NCBI GenBank assembly: GCA_017503285.1 | Contig: JAFVTH010000005.1 | Span: forward strand, 50,793 to 114,792 | Length of the DNA stretch: 64,000 bases | DNA from: Clostridia bacterium | GTDB lineage: Bacteria; Bacillota; Clostridia; Oscillospirales; CAG-272 | Reading direction: 5' to 3' | Part shown: positions 26,667 to 35,731 of the stretch, one piece after another | How the letters are laid out: each line of letters starts with the position of its first letter | Position numbering within the stretch: the stretch's first letter is position 1 | Program-made: the position numbers and the translations under genes | Notes under the pieces: model-generated | The model's database searches: none | Told to the model about the DNA's origin: nothing | Seen by the model: the letters and a program-made list of their open reading frames with translations, nothing else

Positions 26667-27328
26667 TATTTTACCTTTTCATTAATAATTTCGATGGCTC
26701 TTTCTACTGTGCCCTCAATGTCAAGGTCGGAGTTGTCAAGAAATACTGCGTCCTCTGCCGGAATTGCAGGGGCTGTTTTTCTTGTGGAGTCGTTTTTATC
26801 TCTTAGATTAATGTCTGCAAGCACGCTTTCAAATGTGCAATCCTCGCCCTTTGCAACAAGCTCCTTATAGCGACGCATAGCCCTTGCCTCTGCTGATGCT
26901 GTCATAAAGATTTTTACCTCTGCGTTTGGCAAAATTACAGTACCAATATCTCTGCCGTCCATAACTACGCTGTTTTCTCTTGCAATTTTTCTTTGTGTTT
27001 CAAGAAGAAAGGCTCTAACCTCCGGTATTGCAGAAACTCTTGAGGCGTACATAGCAATTTCTCCTGTTCGGATTGTGTCCCCAACATTTACTCCGTTTAA
27101 GGTTATAATTTGCTCGCCGTTTATAAACTCCATATTTAGGTTTATTTCAGAAAGACAGTCGATAACGCTTTTCTCGTCCTCCTTGTCAATGCCCTTATTC
27201 CTTACATAAAGGCCGATAGTGCGATAAAGTGCCCCTGTATCTACATAAATTATGCCCAGTCTTTTTGCAAGTGCCTTGGCAACTGTGCTTTTGCCTGCAC
27301 CGCTTGGTCCGTCAAGTGCGATATTCAT
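26666..27328 (-). CDS. cmk: Cytidylate kinase
   Basis: The 220-residue product starts MNIALDGPSGAGKSTVAKAL, a P-loop followed by VDTGALYR, VVMDGRDIGTVILPNA and the lid arginines in INLRDKNDSTRKTAPA. It phosphorylates CMP and dCMP. The ATG at 27328 is chosen because GGAGG lies seven bases before it; the upstream in-frame codon adds ten non-family residues. A second, more distant cytidylate-kinase-like gene lies at 37.1-37.7 kb. Confidence 0.95.
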   Translation of the reverse strand: MNIALDGPSGAGKSTVAKALAKRLGIIYVDTGALYRTIGLYVRNKGIDKEDEKSVIDCLSEINLNMEFINGEQIITLNGVNVGDTIRTGEIAMYASRVSAIPEVRAFLLETQRKIARENSVVMDGRDIGTVILPNAEVKIFMTASAEARAMRRYKELVAKGEDCTFESVLADINLRDKNDSTRKTAPAIPAEDAVFLDNSDLDIEGTVERAIEIINEKVK

Positions 27329-27372
27329 TATAAATCCTCCAATATATAAACGAGGCACGCCTCGCTTTTTTC

Positions 27373-28614
27373 TTAATCCTGTGCTGCATTTGTGCCGGCA
27401 AGAGCGCCGGTGGAAAATGCAATTTGCAAATTGTAGCCACCTGTATAGGCATCTACGTCAATAACCTCTCCGGCAAAGTATAGCCCCTTTACTTTTTTGG
27501 ACTCCATTGTAGATGGCACAAGCTCCTTAACGCTTACCCCGCCTCTTGTTACAATTGCCTCCCTAATAGGACGGAAGCATTTTATCTCAAGGGGCAGCGC
27601 TTTTAAGATGCTAACAAGCGCCTGTCTTTGCTCCTTGGTTATATTGTTCACCTTTGTGGTAGGCAAAATGCCACTTTTTTCAACCACAAACGGTATGATT
27701 TTAGATGGCAAAAGCATACCTAATGCGTTTTGGAAATCCTTGTTTAGCTGCTTTGAAAAGTCTGACAATATTCTTGTATCAAGGGTTTTTGTGTCCAAAG
27801 CAGGCTTAAAGTCTATTAGGGCTGTGTACTTGCCCTTAACGATTTTTTCCATATGGCAGGATGCGGACAAAACAAGGGGTCCGCTTATGCCAAAATGGGT
27901 AAAGAGCATTTCGCCCATTTCCTCAAAAATGATTTTTTGTGAATTGTTATCTCTTATTTTCAGAGTAACGTTTTTTAGGGACACGCCCATTATCTCGCTT
28001 GTGTCCTCATAGGTTTCCAAGGGTACAAGTGAAGGAATAAGCTCTGTTACCTCAATGCCGTTTTCCTGTGCGAAGCGATAGCCGTCCCCATCAGAGCCTG
28101 TTTGCGGGTAGGATGCGCCACCCGTGGCAACGATAACCCTATCAAAATCGTACACTCCCCTTGAGGTTTTTACGCCCTTTACCATGTTTTCCTTAGTTAT
28201 AATAGACAAAACCTTTTCATTTTTTATGTTGCATCCATAGTCAAGGCATGCCTTTTTTAGCGCCATAACTATGTCCTGCGCCTTGTCGGAGACAGGGAAA
28301 ACCCGCCTGCCCCGTTCGGTTTTTAATTCCACCCCAAGCCCCTCGAAAAATGATTTTGTGTCCTCGGTGGAAAAATTACTTATTGATGCGTACAGAAACT
28401 TAGGGTTGGATATAACATTTTTAAGAAACTCATCTCTTTCGCAATCGTTTGTAACGTTGCACCTGCCCTTTCCTGTTATGGCAAGCTTTTTACCAACCCT
28501 GTCGTTCTTTTCAAAAATTGTTACCTTAGCACCCCCAAGGCAAGCATAAATTCCTGCCATCATTCCGGCAGGGCCGGCACCCACGATGGCAATATTCTTT
28601 TGTAAATAGTCCAT
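27373..28614 (-). CDS. FAD-dependent oxidoreductase, HI0933/BaiN-like family
   Basis: The 413-residue protein has the dinucleotide-binding loop (IAIVGAGPAGMMAGIYA), the family motif GKKLAITGKGRCNVTND near residue 46, VIVATGGASYPQTGSDGDGY, and the C-terminal FAGEVIDVDAYTGGYNLQIA. The family is annotated as aminoacetone oxidase or bile-acid delta-reductase-like (BaiN), but most members have no proven substrate. AGGAG is six bases before the second of two adjacent ATG codons (28614), which I take as the start. It is in a run of housekeeping genes between ABC-F and cmk. Confidence 0.88.
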   Translation of the reverse strand: MDYLQKNIAIVGAGPAGMMAGIYACLGGAKVTIFEKNDRVGKKLAITGKGRCNVTNDCERDEFLKNVISNPKFLYASISNFSTEDTKSFFEGLGVELKTERGRRVFPVSDKAQDIVMALKKACLDYGCNIKNEKVLSIITKENMVKGVKTSRGVYDFDRVIVATGGASYPQTGSDGDGYRFAQENGIEVTELIPSLVPLETYEDTSEIMGVSLKNVTLKIRDNNSQKIIFEEMGEMLFTHFGISGPLVLSASCHMEKIVKGKYTALIDFKPALDTKTLDTRILSDFSKQLNKDFQNALGMLLPSKIIPFVVEKSGILPTTKVNNITKEQRQALVSILKALPLEIKCFRPIREAIVTRGGVSVKELVPSTMESKKVKGLYFAGEVIDVDAYTGGYNLQIAFSTGALAGTNAAQD

Positions 28615-28628
28615 CATAGGCTCCTTTT

Positions 28629-30227
28629 TTACTGCTTATTCTGTGATGCTTTATAGCTTAGATATTCCTCATATGTTCCGCTATAATCGTAAATGCCGTC
28701 CTCCTTAATTTCAATAATACGGTTGGCAACGGTGTTTACGGTTTCATAGTCGTGAGAATAGAAAAGTATATTGCCCTTAAAGTCTGCAAGTCCGTTGTTT
28801 ACGGCAGTAATCGACTCAAGGTCTAGGTGGTTTGTTGGCTGGTCAAGAAGCAGGAAGTTTGAGCCGAAAAGCATCATCCTTGAAAACATACATCTTGCCT
28901 TTTCTCCACCGGACAAAACGCTAACCTCCTTGAAGATGGAATCTCCCGAAAAAAGCATCCTGCCAAGGAAGCCGCGGAGATAGGTTTCTGTTTGGTCCTT
29001 TGAGTATCTTCTCATCCAGTCAAGGATTGAGTCGTGACAGCCGCTAAAGTAGTCAATATTGTCCTTTGGAAAGTAGGATTTGGTTATGCTAATACCCCAC
29101 TTGAAGCTACCCTTATCGGCCTCTTCCTCCTCCATAAGAATCTTAAAGAGGGCTGTTATTGCCATTTCGTTGCCAACAAGGGCAATCTTATCTCCCTTGG
29201 CAACTGTAAAGGAAACATTTTTAAGCAGAGAAACACCGCCGACAGATTTTGAAATATCGGAAACGGTAAGAATATCCTTGCCCGCCTCTCTATCCATATC
29301 AAAGCCGATAAAGGGGTATCTCCTTGAGGATGCGGGAAGCTCCTCTATGCTTAGCTTGTCAAGAAGCTTTCTTCTTGAGGTTGCCTGTCTAGATTTTGAT
29401 TTATTTGCGGAGAAACGAGAAATAAAGCTTTGCAGCTCCTTGATTTTCTCCTCGTTTTTCTTGTTTTGCTGCTTAATCATACGCTGGATAAGCTGGCTGG
29501 ATTCATACCAAAACTCATAGTTACCAACGTACATTTTAATGCCCGAATAGTCTATATCTACTATGTTTGTGCAAACGTCATTCAGAAAGTGTCTGTCGTG
29601 GGATACAACCAAAACTGTGCCAAAGTAGTCGGACAAAAAGTCCTCAAGCCACATTGTTGCCTCCAGGTCAAGACCGTTTGTAGGCTCGTCAAGCAAAATA
29701 ATATCCGGGTTGCCAAAAAGAGCCTGCGCCAAAAGCACCTTAACCTTTTGTCCCTCCTCAAGGCTTGACATTTGCATATATAGAAGATCCTCGCTAAGTC
29801 CGAGGCCCTGGATAAGCTTTGATGCGTCGCTTTCAGCCTCCCAGCCGTTTAGCTCCGCAAACTCACCCTCAAGCTCCGAGGCGCGAATACCGTCCTCGTC
29901 GGTAAAGTCCTCCTTCATATAGATGGCGTCCTTCTCCTTCATTATGGTATAAAGCCTTTCGTTACCCATAATGATGGTATCAAGCACGGTGTACTCATCA
30001 AACTCAAAGTGGTTCTGCTTAAGAACGGACATTCTTACCGTGTCAGGAATATAAACCTCGCCCTTGGTTGGCTCCAGCTCCTTGCAGAGAATGCGCAAAA
30101 ATGTACTTTTTCCGGCACCGTTTGCGCCAATAACGCCATAGCAGTTGCCGGGTGTGAACTTTAGATTTACATCCTTAAAAAGAAGCTGTCCGCCAAAGTT
30201 AAAGGATAAATTGCTTACTGTTATCAT
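28629..30227 (-). CDS. ABC-F family ATPase (YkpA/YbiT-like)
   Basis: A soluble protein of 532 residues with two ATP-binding cassettes and no membrane segment. Domain 1 has GANGAGKST near residue 35, SSLEEGQKVKVLLAQALF and LLDEPTNGLDLE. Domain 2 has SVLSGGEKARCMFSRMML and LLDQPTNHLDLE, but its P-loop reads LVGNEMAITALFK and lacks the GK[ST] core. ABC-F proteins act at the ribosome. The YkpA/YbiT branch is not a classical resistance determinant. Its start overlaps the glf stop by four bases. Confidence 0.88.
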   Translation of the reverse strand: MITVSNLSFNFGGQLLFKDVNLKFTPGNCYGVIGANGAGKSTFLRILCKELEPTKGEVYIPDTVRMSVLKQNHFEFDEYTVLDTIIMGNERLYTIMKEKDAIYMKEDFTDEDGIRASELEGEFAELNGWEAESDASKLIQGLGLSEDLLYMQMSSLEEGQKVKVLLAQALFGNPDIILLDEPTNGLDLEATMWLEDFLSDYFGTVLVVSHDRHFLNDVCTNIVDIDYSGIKMYVGNYEFWYESSQLIQRMIKQQNKKNEEKIKELQSFISRFSANKSKSRQATSRRKLLDKLSIEELPASSRRYPFIGFDMDREAGKDILTVSDISKSVGGVSLLKNVSFTVAKGDKIALVGNEMAITALFKILMEEEEADKGSFKWGISITKSYFPKDNIDYFSGCHDSILDWMRRYSKDQTETYLRGFLGRMLFSGDSIFKEVSVLSGGEKARCMFSRMMLFGSNFLLLDQPTNHLDLESITAVNNGLADFKGNILFYSHDYETVNTVANRIIEIKEDGIYDYSGTYEEYLSYKASQNKQ

Positions 30228-31330
30228 TCGTCAAACTCTTTTCTAACTGCCTCAAGTGCAGAAATAATTACCTTGTCCATATCGTAGTATTTATACTGAC
30301 CAAGTCTACCGCCAAAGATTACATTTGGGGTGCTGTCAGCAAGAGCCTTGTATTTAAGATAAAGCTCATTATTTTTGTCGTTGTTAATCGGATAGTATGG
30401 CTCATCCCCCATCGTCCACTCGCTGGAATACTCCCTTGAAACAACGGTTTTTGGTTGCTTGCCGTACTCGAAGTGCTTGTGCTCAATAACTCTTGTGTAT
30501 GGCACAGAAGCCTCGGTATAGTTTACAACCGCATTACCCTGATAGTTTTCCATATCTAAGGTTTCGGTTTCAAACCTAACGCTGCGATACTCTAAAACAC
30601 CGAGACGATAGTCGAAGAATCTGTCTATTTGACCTGTAAATACGGTTTTATCAAAGGCAATATCCGTATCCTTAATAAACTCAAAGTAGTCGGTGCCAAG
30701 AAGCACCTCTGTGCCCTCTAAAAGACCGTCTATAATTTGGTTGTAGCCACCTATCGGAATACCCTGATATCTGTCGTTAAAGTAGTTGTTATCGTAGGTA
30801 AAGCGAAGAGGAAGCCTTTTTATAATAAAGGCAGGAAGCTCGTTACAGGGGCGCTGCCATTGCTTTTCTGTATAGCCCTTAATAAGCTTTTCGTAAACGT
30901 CCCTGCCAACCAAGGAAAGCGCCTGCTCCTCAAGGTTTTTAGGCTCGGTTATATTAAGCTCCTTAATCTGCTCCTCTATTTTTGCCCTTGCCTCGCTTGG
31001 GGTTTTAATGCCCCACATTTTAGAAAAGGTATTCATATTAAAGGGCAAATTATAAAGCTCGTCCTTATAAATAGCCACAGGAGAGTTTATATAGTTATTA
31101 AACTCGGCAAACTGATTTACATACTCCCAAACAGCCTTGTCCGAGGTGTGGAAAATGTGAGCGCCGTACTTATGCACATTTATGTCCTCAATTTTCTCGC
31201 AGTAAATATTTCCGCCTGTGTGGCTCCTTTTGTCAATCACAAGACAGCTTTTGCCACGCTTTTTTGCCTCGTAGGCAAAAACACAACCAAAAAGTCCTGC
31301 ACCGACAATTAAATAATCATACCTTTTCAT
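30224..31330 (-). CDS. glf: UDP-galactopyranose mutase
   Basis: The 368 residues begin with an FAD-binding loop (YLIVGAGLFGCVFAYEA) and carry family motifs: RSHTGGNIYCEKIEDINVHKYGA-type segment near 38, FHTSDKAVWEYVNQF, FTGQIDRFFDYRLG and VIFGGRLGQYKYYDMDKVI. The enzyme interconverts UDP-galactopyranose and UDP-galactofuranose. It implies that the surface glycan made by the neighbouring glycosyltransferases contains galactofuranose. Confidence 0.95.
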   Translation of the reverse strand: MKRYDYLIVGAGLFGCVFAYEAKKRGKSCLVIDKRSHTGGNIYCEKIEDINVHKYGAHIFHTSDKAVWEYVNQFAEFNNYINSPVAIYKDELYNLPFNMNTFSKMWGIKTPSEARAKIEEQIKELNITEPKNLEEQALSLVGRDVYEKLIKGYTEKQWQRPCNELPAFIIKRLPLRFTYDNNYFNDRYQGIPIGGYNQIIDGLLEGTEVLLGTDYFEFIKDTDIAFDKTVFTGQIDRFFDYRLGVLEYRSVRFETETLDMENYQGNAVVNYTEASVPYTRVIEHKHFEYGKQPKTVVSREYSSEWTMGDEPYYPINNDKNNELYLKYKALADSTPNVIFGGRLGQYKYYDMDKVIISALEAVRKEFDE

Positions 31331-31333
31331 CTC

Positions 31334-32419
31334 TTAACCTCGTTTAGTTATTTTTCTTGGTATATAGGTAACAAATCTACCTATTTTATAGCTCTTGGAG
31401 CTTTTTATGTCTTCAATTTCCTTAACAAGCCCTTGCGCCCTTGCTTTTTCCGAATTAAGAAGCAGGGTTGTCTTTTTCAAGGCAGCTTCCGCATTTTTTA
31501 GCTTTTCCTTTAAGGAGGTCAGCTCCTTAAGGTGTGCTTTTTCCTGAGCCTCCAGCTGTGCTATAAGCTCGCCTGTTTTGTAATATTTCTCAAAGGCACT
31601 CTCGCAGTCAGCCCTTAATGCAGAAAGCATTTGCTCCTCATCCTGCCTGTCGTAATCACACATACAGCAATCAATAGCCGAAAGCAGATATTGATAATAC
31701 TCAGGGCAAAAATGCCTTGGGGAGTTGCCCCATTTATGAAGCTCACTGCCTAAAACACCCTTTGGCATAGGAATTATGTGTATTTGCTCCTTGCCAAGTG
31801 CGTTTTCAAGATACTCATAGCAAAAGGAAGCAAAGTCGTTTAGCTTTTCTGATGTATTTGAAAAGCTCTTTATATGTCCGTCCCTTGATGCATACTTGTC
31901 AACATAATATGCCTCGCACATAATTACCCTGTTTAGGTCGTACCTTTGCTTTATATCACTTACAAAGCTATCAAGCTTAGCCTCCAAAAGCTCCCTCGGT
32001 AAATCCCAAGGGTCAATTTTTTCTAATTGATAGTCCCTTAAAATGCTTTTGTTTTGCTCAAGCACAAAGGTCTGTAAAAGATATACATCGCCCTTTAGCT
32101 TGTAAACACTTCTTGAAAGGTCGGTGCAATCAAGCAGCAAAAAGCTATCTCTTTTGTCATTTCCAAACCTTTCAAACAAATTTTTTCTAAGCTCCGCAAG
32201 AATAAGCCTGCGTTCCCAAGGGGAGCCATAGGTCAAGTCCTCTGCCTCAACCCTGCTCAGTCCCTCATCTACAGGCGAATAAATGGAAAAGGGGCTTGTT
32301 GATTGAAAAAAGATATCTATCTTGTAGCTATGTCTTGATAATGCCCTTTTTCCTATTTCAAAGGCATCACGGCATATACAGCTGGATATTAAATCCACAT
32401 TTACCGTCTTCTTTTCCAC
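31334..32419 (-). CDS. DUF6270-type protein with C-terminal coiled coil
   Basis: The 361-residue protein starts VDLISSCICRDAFEIGKR, a pattern of the DUF6270 family, which I associate with polysaccharide loci and which resembles an SGNH-like fold. HIIPMPKGVLGSELHKWGN near residue 225 could hold the late catalytic region. Residues 265-340 are a lysine/glutamate-rich coiled coil, and the end is basic (YIPRKITKRG). It lies between glf (3 bases) and the pyruvyl-transferase fusion. Function is unknown; modification of the galactofuranose-containing glycan is inferred from position only. Confidence 0.65.
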   Translation of the reverse strand: MEKKTVNVDLISSCICRDAFEIGKRALSRHSYKIDIFFQSTSPFSIYSPVDEGLSRVEAEDLTYGSPWERRLILAELRKNLFERFGNDKRDSFLLLDCTDLSRSVYKLKGDVYLLQTFVLEQNKSILRDYQLEKIDPWDLPRELLEAKLDSFVSDIKQRYDLNRVIMCEAYYVDKYASRDGHIKSFSNTSEKLNDFASFCYEYLENALGKEQIHIIPMPKGVLGSELHKWGNSPRHFCPEYYQYLLSAIDCCMCDYDRQDEEQMLSALRADCESAFEKYYKTGELIAQLEAQEKAHLKELTSLKEKLKNAEAALKKTTLLLNSEKARAQGLVKEIEDIKSSKSYKIGRFVTYIPRKITKRG

Positions 32420-32447
32420 TCTTATTCTCCTTGAAGTTGATTTTATT

Positions 32448-34757
32448 TTACTTGCTTTCCAGCTTTTCTATTCTTTCGGTAAGAGATGCTATGGTGTCCT
32501 GTAGCTGTCCAAGCCTTGCCTCGTAGATAGCCTTATCATGCTCAAGGCACTTCCACAAAAGAAGCTCGCTTGCGCTTGTTTTTCTAATTGGCTTAGCAAG
32601 GGCGTTATCAAGCCACGCCATGCTCCTTTCCCTCTCTGTCCTTAGCCTTTCGTTAACCGCGGTGTAGTCAATTTGATTATCAAGCAAGCCCTTTTCATCA
32701 ATTTGGCTGGTTGCGGTTATAAGTCTATCTTCAAGACCTGTTGTGTTGGCAATGCTCTCAAATCTTGCCTTGCCACGGCGCGGATTAATATAAGCGATAA
32801 CCTGCTTATTATAGATTATGGAAAAGCAAAAGCCGTGGAAGGAGTCTGTTGCCACAAAGGAGGCGTTGGCAATATAATTCAGCCAATCCTCAATCCTTAA
32901 ATTGGTAAGAACATTTGGGTCCTCGCTAAGTAGCTTTTCTGTAACACTCTTAGAATGCGCGTCGTTATCTCTTAAAGCATCAATTGCTATTCTATATGGC
33001 AAGCCAAGTCTTTTAGATGCCAGCTTGACCATCTCAATTTTTTCCTCGGTTGGGTCAAGAATATAAGAAAAGATATAATTTTGCTTTTCTGTGCATTTAG
33101 AAAGGTCGGTAACCTCCTTATATGACTCCATATCGCAAAGGAAAACAGGGTCCAAAACGTGGGTTGCCTCAGCAGAAAACTCATTTTTACATACGTCAAC
33201 TCCGCTTTTTTCTCTTACGGAAATTGCGTCAAATTTGCTCAGATGATAGCTGACTCTCAGCCTTTTATCATCCGGGAAATCAGTATTATCCTTACCGAAT
33301 GAGGTTGCATAGGCTATTCTCTTGTGACCCGGCTCAACAAAATCAAGGAAGAAAAATTCCATTCGATTATGTCTTATATTCCACCAGTTCCATAGCTGGT
33401 CGGAGCCAACCAAAAATGTATCGCACGCCTTGTTAAAGCGCTTGAAGTCCTTTTCCCAGGTAATTTTGCTACACTCATAGAAGTGCCTTGCAAAATCAAG
33501 ACCATAGGACTGCGCATCAGGTCTTATGCCGCCATGCTCAAGCATAAGAACGCGAAGCCCCTTTTTAGTAAGGGTTCTGTTCATAGCAAAGCTTGTTAGG
33601 GCGCTGCCGTAGTTTTTACTATCCCACCAGCCAACATAGCCTATATCGTACTTTGGGGTTTTGTCATAGGCAGTAACAAAGGGCAGCTCCTCTTCGATAA
33701 ATAGCTTGAAAAACCTGTCCCTTAGTGGATTTTTTCTAACGGGTGCTAAAAGCTGACCATTTCTTGTTTTGGAAATTTCCTTAATGCTATCAAGAGAAAC
33801 GCTTTCAAAAAGCTTGCATTGCTTTTTAACGGAATTTATAAGGCTCTTTCCCTTTTTGGTGTTTGCAAAAACAAGTCCTGTTCCCTTGCCGTCTGTATAT
33901 TCCGGCTTAATCTCGCTAATGCCCCAAAAATCCCCAAGGGTAATATCTCCCACGCGATCCATTTTTGCGTATGGACAGCTGCTACAGCTATCTCTCACAA
34001 TAAGACCGGAGGAAAACGCCTTAAGATATGGGTCGGTAAAGAAGTCCTTTTTATATTCCTCGCCGTTTTGCATATAGAGCGAAACAGCAGTTCCCCAGCC
34101 CCAGGTTGCCTTTTCCCTAAAGTTCATTTCCTTTATAGGCGCGCCGTGGGACCTTTCTGTAAGATATCTTGAATAAACTGCTTCAGATGGTGCGCCGTGG
34201 CATACCACGTCCACAGTATACAAATTATCGTAGTCCTTGCCTAAATAGCTGTAAAGTCCTGCAATTTGGCACGGTGTGCCTGAATAAAGCACAGCCTTGC
34301 CCTCTTCAAGATACTTCTTTGCCTCCTTAAAGGTTGAGCCTGTGTTGCTTTGCACGTACTTTGAGCCGCGCAGCAGAGCCAAGCCCTCTATATCCTTAAC
34401 GGCAGTGTGGAAAACGCTTAAAAAGTTGTCAGAATATCTTGCGCCAAAAACAACACCACCGTCATTAATAACAGCGGCAGCAAGCAAGGAAAACATACCT
34501 CCGGAGGAGCTTTTTGACCTTGTTTCGTCATCTGCCCAAACGGCATATGCCTCTGTCCTCTTGCTTACTTCAGCCGGCTTATTTACAGGGCAAGCCTTGT
34601 AGCAAAGCCCGCAATCCATACACTTATCCTCTATGAGAGCCGGGGCTAAAAAGCCTCTTTCATCCGGCTTTATGGTAATGGCATCAAATGGGCATTTATT
34701 ATAGCAAGCACCACAGCCTGTGCATAGGGCCTTATCTATACTTGTTATATTTTCCAT
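32448..34757 (-). CDS. Fe-S/FrhB-like oxidoreductase fused to polysaccharide pyruvyl transferase
   Basis: About 769 residues in three parts. Residues 1-60 hold two [4Fe-4S] motifs (CTGCGACYNKCPF and CMDCGLCYKACP). Residues 80-370 match the coenzyme F420 hydrogenase/dehydrogenase beta-subunit family (SSGGMFSLLAAAVI, SGTPCQIAGLYSYL, TLGDFWGI). Residues 380-700 match the polysaccharide pyruvyl transferase family (IGYVGWWDSKNYGSAL, FLVGSDQLWN, TDSFHGFCFSIIYNK). This fusion is common in Firmicutes glycan loci and has no proven reaction. The ATG at 34757, nine bases after AAGG, is preferred to an in-frame TTG. Confidence 0.88.
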   Translation of the reverse strand: MENITSIDKALCTGCGACYNKCPFDAITIKPDERGFLAPALIEDKCMDCGLCYKACPVNKPAEVSKRTEAYAVWADDETRSKSSSGGMFSLLAAAVINDGGVVFGARYSDNFLSVFHTAVKDIEGLALLRGSKYVQSNTGSTFKEAKKYLEEGKAVLYSGTPCQIAGLYSYLGKDYDNLYTVDVVCHGAPSEAVYSRYLTERSHGAPIKEMNFREKATWGWGTAVSLYMQNGEEYKKDFFTDPYLKAFSSGLIVRDSCSSCPYAKMDRVGDITLGDFWGISEIKPEYTDGKGTGLVFANTKKGKSLINSVKKQCKLFESVSLDSIKEISKTRNGQLLAPVRKNPLRDRFFKLFIEEELPFVTAYDKTPKYDIGYVGWWDSKNYGSALTSFAMNRTLTKKGLRVLMLEHGGIRPDAQSYGLDFARHFYECSKITWEKDFKRFNKACDTFLVGSDQLWNWWNIRHNRMEFFFLDFVEPGHKRIAYATSFGKDNTDFPDDKRLRVSYHLSKFDAISVREKSGVDVCKNEFSAEATHVLDPVFLCDMESYKEVTDLSKCTEKQNYIFSYILDPTEEKIEMVKLASKRLGLPYRIAIDALRDNDAHSKSVTEKLLSEDPNVLTNLRIEDWLNYIANASFVATDSFHGFCFSIIYNKQVIAYINPRRGKARFESIANTTGLEDRLITATSQIDEKGLLDNQIDYTAVNERLRTERERSMAWLDNALAKPIRKTSASELLLWKCLEHDKAIYEARLGQLQDTIASLTERIEKLESK

Positions 34758-34762
34758 ATTTG

Positions 34763-35731
34763 TCAACCTTTCATCATTTTAGTTAATGATTTATAATAGG
34801 ATTTGCCTGTCTTGCTCAAATTCTTAATGTCGCCGTTAAGCTCATACTTTTCTATAAGTGAGTATAGCTTTGTGGAAAGCACGCATTTTGCGTCAGCTGA
34901 AATATCATCGCCCTCAAGGTCATATACTATGAACTCAAGCGCCCAAGAAAGGAGCTGTCCTCCATATTGCTTGCTGAAGCCGTTTTCCTGCCAATGGTCA
35001 AAAATCTTGTTGACAACCTCAATATGCTGCTTCATCTTAACAAGAGGGTCCTTTCTCAGAACCTGCATAGCGGAGTTGTTTCTCACATAGCGATAGTTAT
35101 AAAGCTTGTCCTCAATAAATGCAAATTTGCTTGCGTGAGGGTATATGCTTATAAGGAAGGTCATATCCTCGCCAAGCTTTAAATCTTCCGCAAAGCGCAC
35201 CCTTGATTTTTCAAGCAATTCCTTGGAAAATGCCTGGTGCCAGATAAACGGCTTTGCACTTGGCTCGCCAAACAAAACATGTGGTGTAAATTCAAAATAA
35301 CGCTTTGTGCCTGTTGCAAGGGCATAGTAATGCCAGGCAGGCGCCTTTGGCTGCTTGGGAACAATCTCTGTGCCGAAGTTTATAATATCGGTCCTGCCCT
35401 CCTCGCCCTCTATCCAAACACGCTCACAGGCGTTTTTGGCAAGGTAGTCATCCGGATCAAGAAACATAATCCATCTGCCACAGGCAAGCTCAAGCCCCTT
35501 ATTTCTTGCAGAGGAAACGCCGCCGTTTGGCTTGTCAACAACTATAATTCTTTGGTCCTTTTTTGCATAGTCGTTCAAAATAGCAAGAGAGCCGTCTGTG
35601 CTACCGTCATTTACGCAGATAAATTCAACATCGTAAAGTGTTTGATTAACACAGCTTTCAAGTGCAAACGGTAAGTACTCCTCAACATTGTATACCGGAA
35701 TAATTACTGAAACTTTTACAGGGTGCTTCAT
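34763..35731 (-). CDS. Glycosyltransferase family 2
   Basis: The 322-residue product has the GT2 (GT-A fold) N-terminus SVIIPVYNVEEYLPFALES, VNDGSTDGSL and the metal-binding acidic motif in WIMFLDPDDYL near residue 92. The C-terminal 120 residues are helical. It transfers a nucleotide-sugar unit to a growing glycan; a Galf donor is possible, given glf downstream. The start overlaps the upstream GT2 stop (ATGA). Confidence 0.9.
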   Translation of the reverse strand: MKHPVKVSVIIPVYNVEEYLPFALESCVNQTLYDVEFICVNDGSTDGSLAILNDYAKKDQRIIVVDKPNGGVSSARNKGLELACGRWIMFLDPDDYLAKNACERVWIEGEEGRTDIINFGTEIVPKQPKAPAWHYYALATGTKRYFEFTPHVLFGEPSAKPFIWHQAFSKELLEKSRVRFAEDLKLGEDMTFLISIYPHASKFAFIEDKLYNYRYVRNNSAMQVLRKDPLVKMKQHIEVVNKIFDHWQENGFSKQYGGQLLSWALEFIVYDLEGDDISADAKCVLSTKLYSLIEKYELNGDIKNLSKTGKSYYKSLTKMMKG

